Positions 62,395 through 64,000 of a stretch of 64,000 nt of DNA are shown piece by piece. The stretch lies in contig NZ_NJER01000001.1 of NCBI RefSeq assembly GCF_002753895.1, forward strand, positions 744,001-808,000. Direction: 5' to 3'. This stretch comes from Halobacteriovorax sp. JY17. Its GTDB lineage: Bacteria > Bdellovibrionota > Bacteriovoracia > Bacteriovoracales > Bacteriovoracaceae. The notes under the pieces are model-generated. The model had not been told where the DNA came from. It was given only the letters and a program-made list of their open reading frames with translations, and did no database searches. Within the stretch, counting starts at the first letter, position 1. Every line of letters begins with the position of its first letter. The position numbers were made by a program, and so were the translations under genes.

Positions 62395-63798
62395 TTACTT
62401 AAGTTTGAATGCTGCTAACTCTTCACGGAGTCTTCTTTCAGCATCAGAGAACTTATCTTGTGATTCTTCATCAGATTGTTCTTTATTTATAATTCCATGG
62501 TAAGCAGGAACAGCAGAAGCAGAAACTAGCTCCTCTTCTTCATCAGCTTGGAATTGAATTTCACCAGCGTCAATCGCTGCAATAGTATCACTGATAATAC
62601 CTGCAGCTTGCTCTTCATCAACCTCTAGAAGTTCAGCAAGCTCAGCCGCTTCAGCAGCTGCGATATCACCAATCGCTTGAATACCATTTTGAACCATAAC
62701 CTGGGCCAAACTATCTGTAATAGAAGATATTTGAAGAAGGTTTGCCACAGATTTTTGAATTCTTTCCTGAAGCTTAGTTTTAGAAATGATATTAATTTTA
62801 TATCCACTCAACATTGCAGCAAGACGAACATTCTGTCCTCTTCTACCAATAGCAAGTGATAATTGATCTTCTTCTACAACTACGTCCATAGTGTGATCAG
62901 AATGATCAATTTGAATATTTGTAATTTCAGATGGAGCTAGAGCTGCTCTTGCAAATGTCTCAACGTCGTCAGACCATTTTACAATATCAATCTTCTCACC
63001 TTGAAGTTCATTCACAACGTTTTGAACTCTTGAACCTTTCATACCAACACAAGCACCAACTGGATCAATATCTTTATCTACAGAGATAACGGCAATTTTA
63101 GCTCTTTGCCCTGGCTCTCTTGCAGCAGATTTAATTTCAATAGTACCGTCTTGAATTTCAGGAACTTCAAGTTCAAATAATTTAACAAGGAACATTGGAG
63201 ATGTTCTTGATAAACGAATCTCTGGTCCTCTGTTAGTCATAACAACTTCTGTTAAGAAAGCTTGAATTCTATCTCCAGGCTTGAAGTTTTCACCAGGAAT
63301 AACTTCTCTTCTAGAAAGAACTGCATCGGCCTTACCAAGGTCAACAACAATATTTCCTCTCTCATATCTTCTAGCAATACCTGTAACAAGCTCATTTTCT
63401 TTGTGCTTGAATTCAGCAAAGAGGATCTCTCTTTCAGCATCTCTTACTTTTTGGAAGATAATCTGACGTGCTGTTTGTACGTCAACTCTTGAAAAGTTAG
63501 GGTTTTCAATCTTTATACCGATTTGATCACCAATCTCTACATCTTCATCTAATTCTTTAGCATCAATTAAAGTAATCTCTACAATTGAGTCTCTTACTTC
63601 TTCGACAACATTCTTATATTGATAGATTTCGATATCATCGTCACCATCGTTATATCTTGTTTCGTATTCACCTTGAATCCCGTACTTTTTTCTAGCAGTA
63701 ACTAAGAAAGCTTGCTCCACCGCTTTAATAACGATGTCTTTTTCAATCCCTCTTTCTTTACCGAGAGTTTCAATTACCCTACCTAGTTCAGAAAACAT
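62395..63798 (-). CDS. nusA: transcription termination/antitermination factor NusA
   Basis: A 467-residue NusA. The N-terminal RNA polymerase-binding domain (MFSELGRVIETLGKERGIEK), an S1 domain (GIARRYERGNIVVDLGKADA), two KH domains (DPVGACVGMKGSRVQNVVNEL and SLAIGRRGQNVRLAAML) and a C-terminal helix-hairpin domain with an acidic end are all visible. The start at 63798 follows GGAAGG. It binds RNA polymerase and regulates pausing and termination. Gene order rimP-nusA-infB is the usual one. Confidence 0.96.
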   Translation of the reverse strand: MFSELGRVIETLGKERGIEKDIVIKAVEQAFLVTARKKYGIQGEYETRYNDGDDDIEIYQYKNVVEEVRDSIVEITLIDAKELDEDVEIGDQIGIKIENPNFSRVDVQTARQIIFQKVRDAEREILFAEFKHKENELVTGIARRYERGNIVVDLGKADAVLSRREVIPGENFKPGDRIQAFLTEVVMTNRGPEIRLSRTSPMFLVKLFELEVPEIQDGTIEIKSAAREPGQRAKIAVISVDKDIDPVGACVGMKGSRVQNVVNELQGEKIDIVKWSDDVETFARAALAPSEITNIQIDHSDHTMDVVVEEDQLSLAIGRRGQNVRLAAMLSGYKINIISKTKLQERIQKSVANLLQISSITDSLAQVMVQNGIQAIGDIAAAEAAELAELLEVDEEQAAGIISDTIAAIDAGEIQFQADEEEELVSASAVPAYHGIINKEQSDEESQDKFSDAERRLREELAAFKLK

Positions 63799-63825
63799 TT
63801 TTACCTTCCTTTTGCTCAACTTACT

Positions 63826-64000
63826 CTATTCAAGATCAAGAGCAGGTTCTAAATTTGCTTTTTTTATATCATCGTATTTTAAATTTAATTCAAAACTATC
63901 GGCCAAGACGCAAATCCCATCTTCACTTACAGTCTTTAGCTTTCCAATCAACTTCCTCTCACCCTGTAGAGATTTTGGAATACCTGGAAAACTATCATTA
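63826..64000 (-). CDS. rimP: ribosome maturation factor RimP, C-terminal part (cut by window edge)
   Basis: On the minus strand the frame enters at the window edge and ends with a TAG at 63826-63828. The last 57 residues contain LIGKLKTVSEDGICVL and LNLKYDDIKKANLEP, which match the end of RimP (a strand pair followed by I-x-x-A-x-L-x-P). It stops 27 bases before nusA. RimP helps 30S subunit maturation. Both the position and the ending support the call. Confidence 0.88.
   Translation of the reverse strand, partial: NDSFPGIPKSLQGERKLIGKLKTVSEDGICVLADSFELNLKYDDIKKANLEPALDLE

Noticed and set aside
59576-62402. Open frames opposite infB
   Set aside because: They mirror the Lys/Ala-rich linker and G-domain codons of infB and show no independent coding features.
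1-64000. tRNA, rRNA, insertion sequence, prophage or integrase genes
   Set aside because: Read for clover-leaf arms with CCA-type ends, rRNA core sequences, transposase motifs and terminal repeats; none was convincing. This was done by eye, so a short RNA gene could be missed.

Overview
The window is a compact, AT-rich stretch of a Gram-negative chromosome. Almost every gap is short, and many genes overlap by 1 to 17 bases or sit a few bases apart. Many products carry signal peptides or lipoprotein signals, several are beta-barrels ending in Phe or Tyr, and there are Kdo-transferase and Lol-type components, so the cell has an outer membrane. A histone H1-like protein, several secreted metallopeptidases, a Kazal inhibitor, an L,D-transpeptidase, an M14 murein-peptide-amidase-like enzyme and PilZ and GYF-like proteins fit a predatory member of the Bdellovibrionota, most likely a low-GC marine Bacteriovorax/Halobacteriovorax-type organism. 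This assignment is an inference from gene content; no 16S gene is present.

Region by region: 1-3056 (minus) is an operon with two Rieske oxygenases (one cut by the window edge), an acyltransferase-like protein and a ferritin-like di-iron protein. 3182-3966 holds a two-part sequence element repeated upstream of two genes. 3357-8309 has a zinc-ribbon protein, a beta-barrel/large-lipoprotein pair and a Kazal lipoprotein. 8317-13080 has a flavin oxidoreductase, Tex and small secreted proteins. 13222-17820 (minus) is a beta-oxidation operon (fadI, fadJ) followed by a LolC/E-like permease. 18007-23257 is surface-oriented: outer-membrane proteins, a Flp-pilin-like protein and a WaaA-like glycosyltransferase with a flavoprotein-like partner. 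23406-32045 (plus) runs GYF-domain protein, tmk, holB, a PSP1/RicT protein, sbcD and sbcC. 32092-38773 holds asnS, an adenosine/ribokinase-like kinase, the histone H1-like gene, a membrane-anchored YceI protein, yaaA, a PilZ protein and rsmJ. 38877-46901 has a fused glycine decarboxylase, a TrmK-like methyltransferase, a thioredoxin-like protein, a 5'-nucleotidase, a NIF3/YqfO-like small protein, a secreted gluzincin and a PH/GRAM-like protein. 47037-50845 has the L,D-transpeptidase, an FKBP lipoprotein, a class P4 acid phosphatase and RNase HI. 51034-57224 has the M14 peptidase, a second beta-barrel/large-lipoprotein pair (the lipoprotein is a metzincin) and a DksA-like protein. 57307-64000 (minus) is a ferredoxin-like membrane protein and the conserved rimP-nusA-infB-rbfA-truB translation operon.

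No tRNA, rRNA, CRISPR array, transposase or phage gene was recognised. The most interesting unexplained signals are regulatory: the duplicated two-block element at 3182-3242 and 3888-3966, and perfect inverted repeats that bracket or overlap predicted -10 boxes at 8055-8087, 22280-22303 and 34632-34653. The protein-level points are the Rieske/di-iron operon, the repeated barrel-plus-giant-lipoprotein arrangement and the 99-base higher-order repeat in the histone-like gene.
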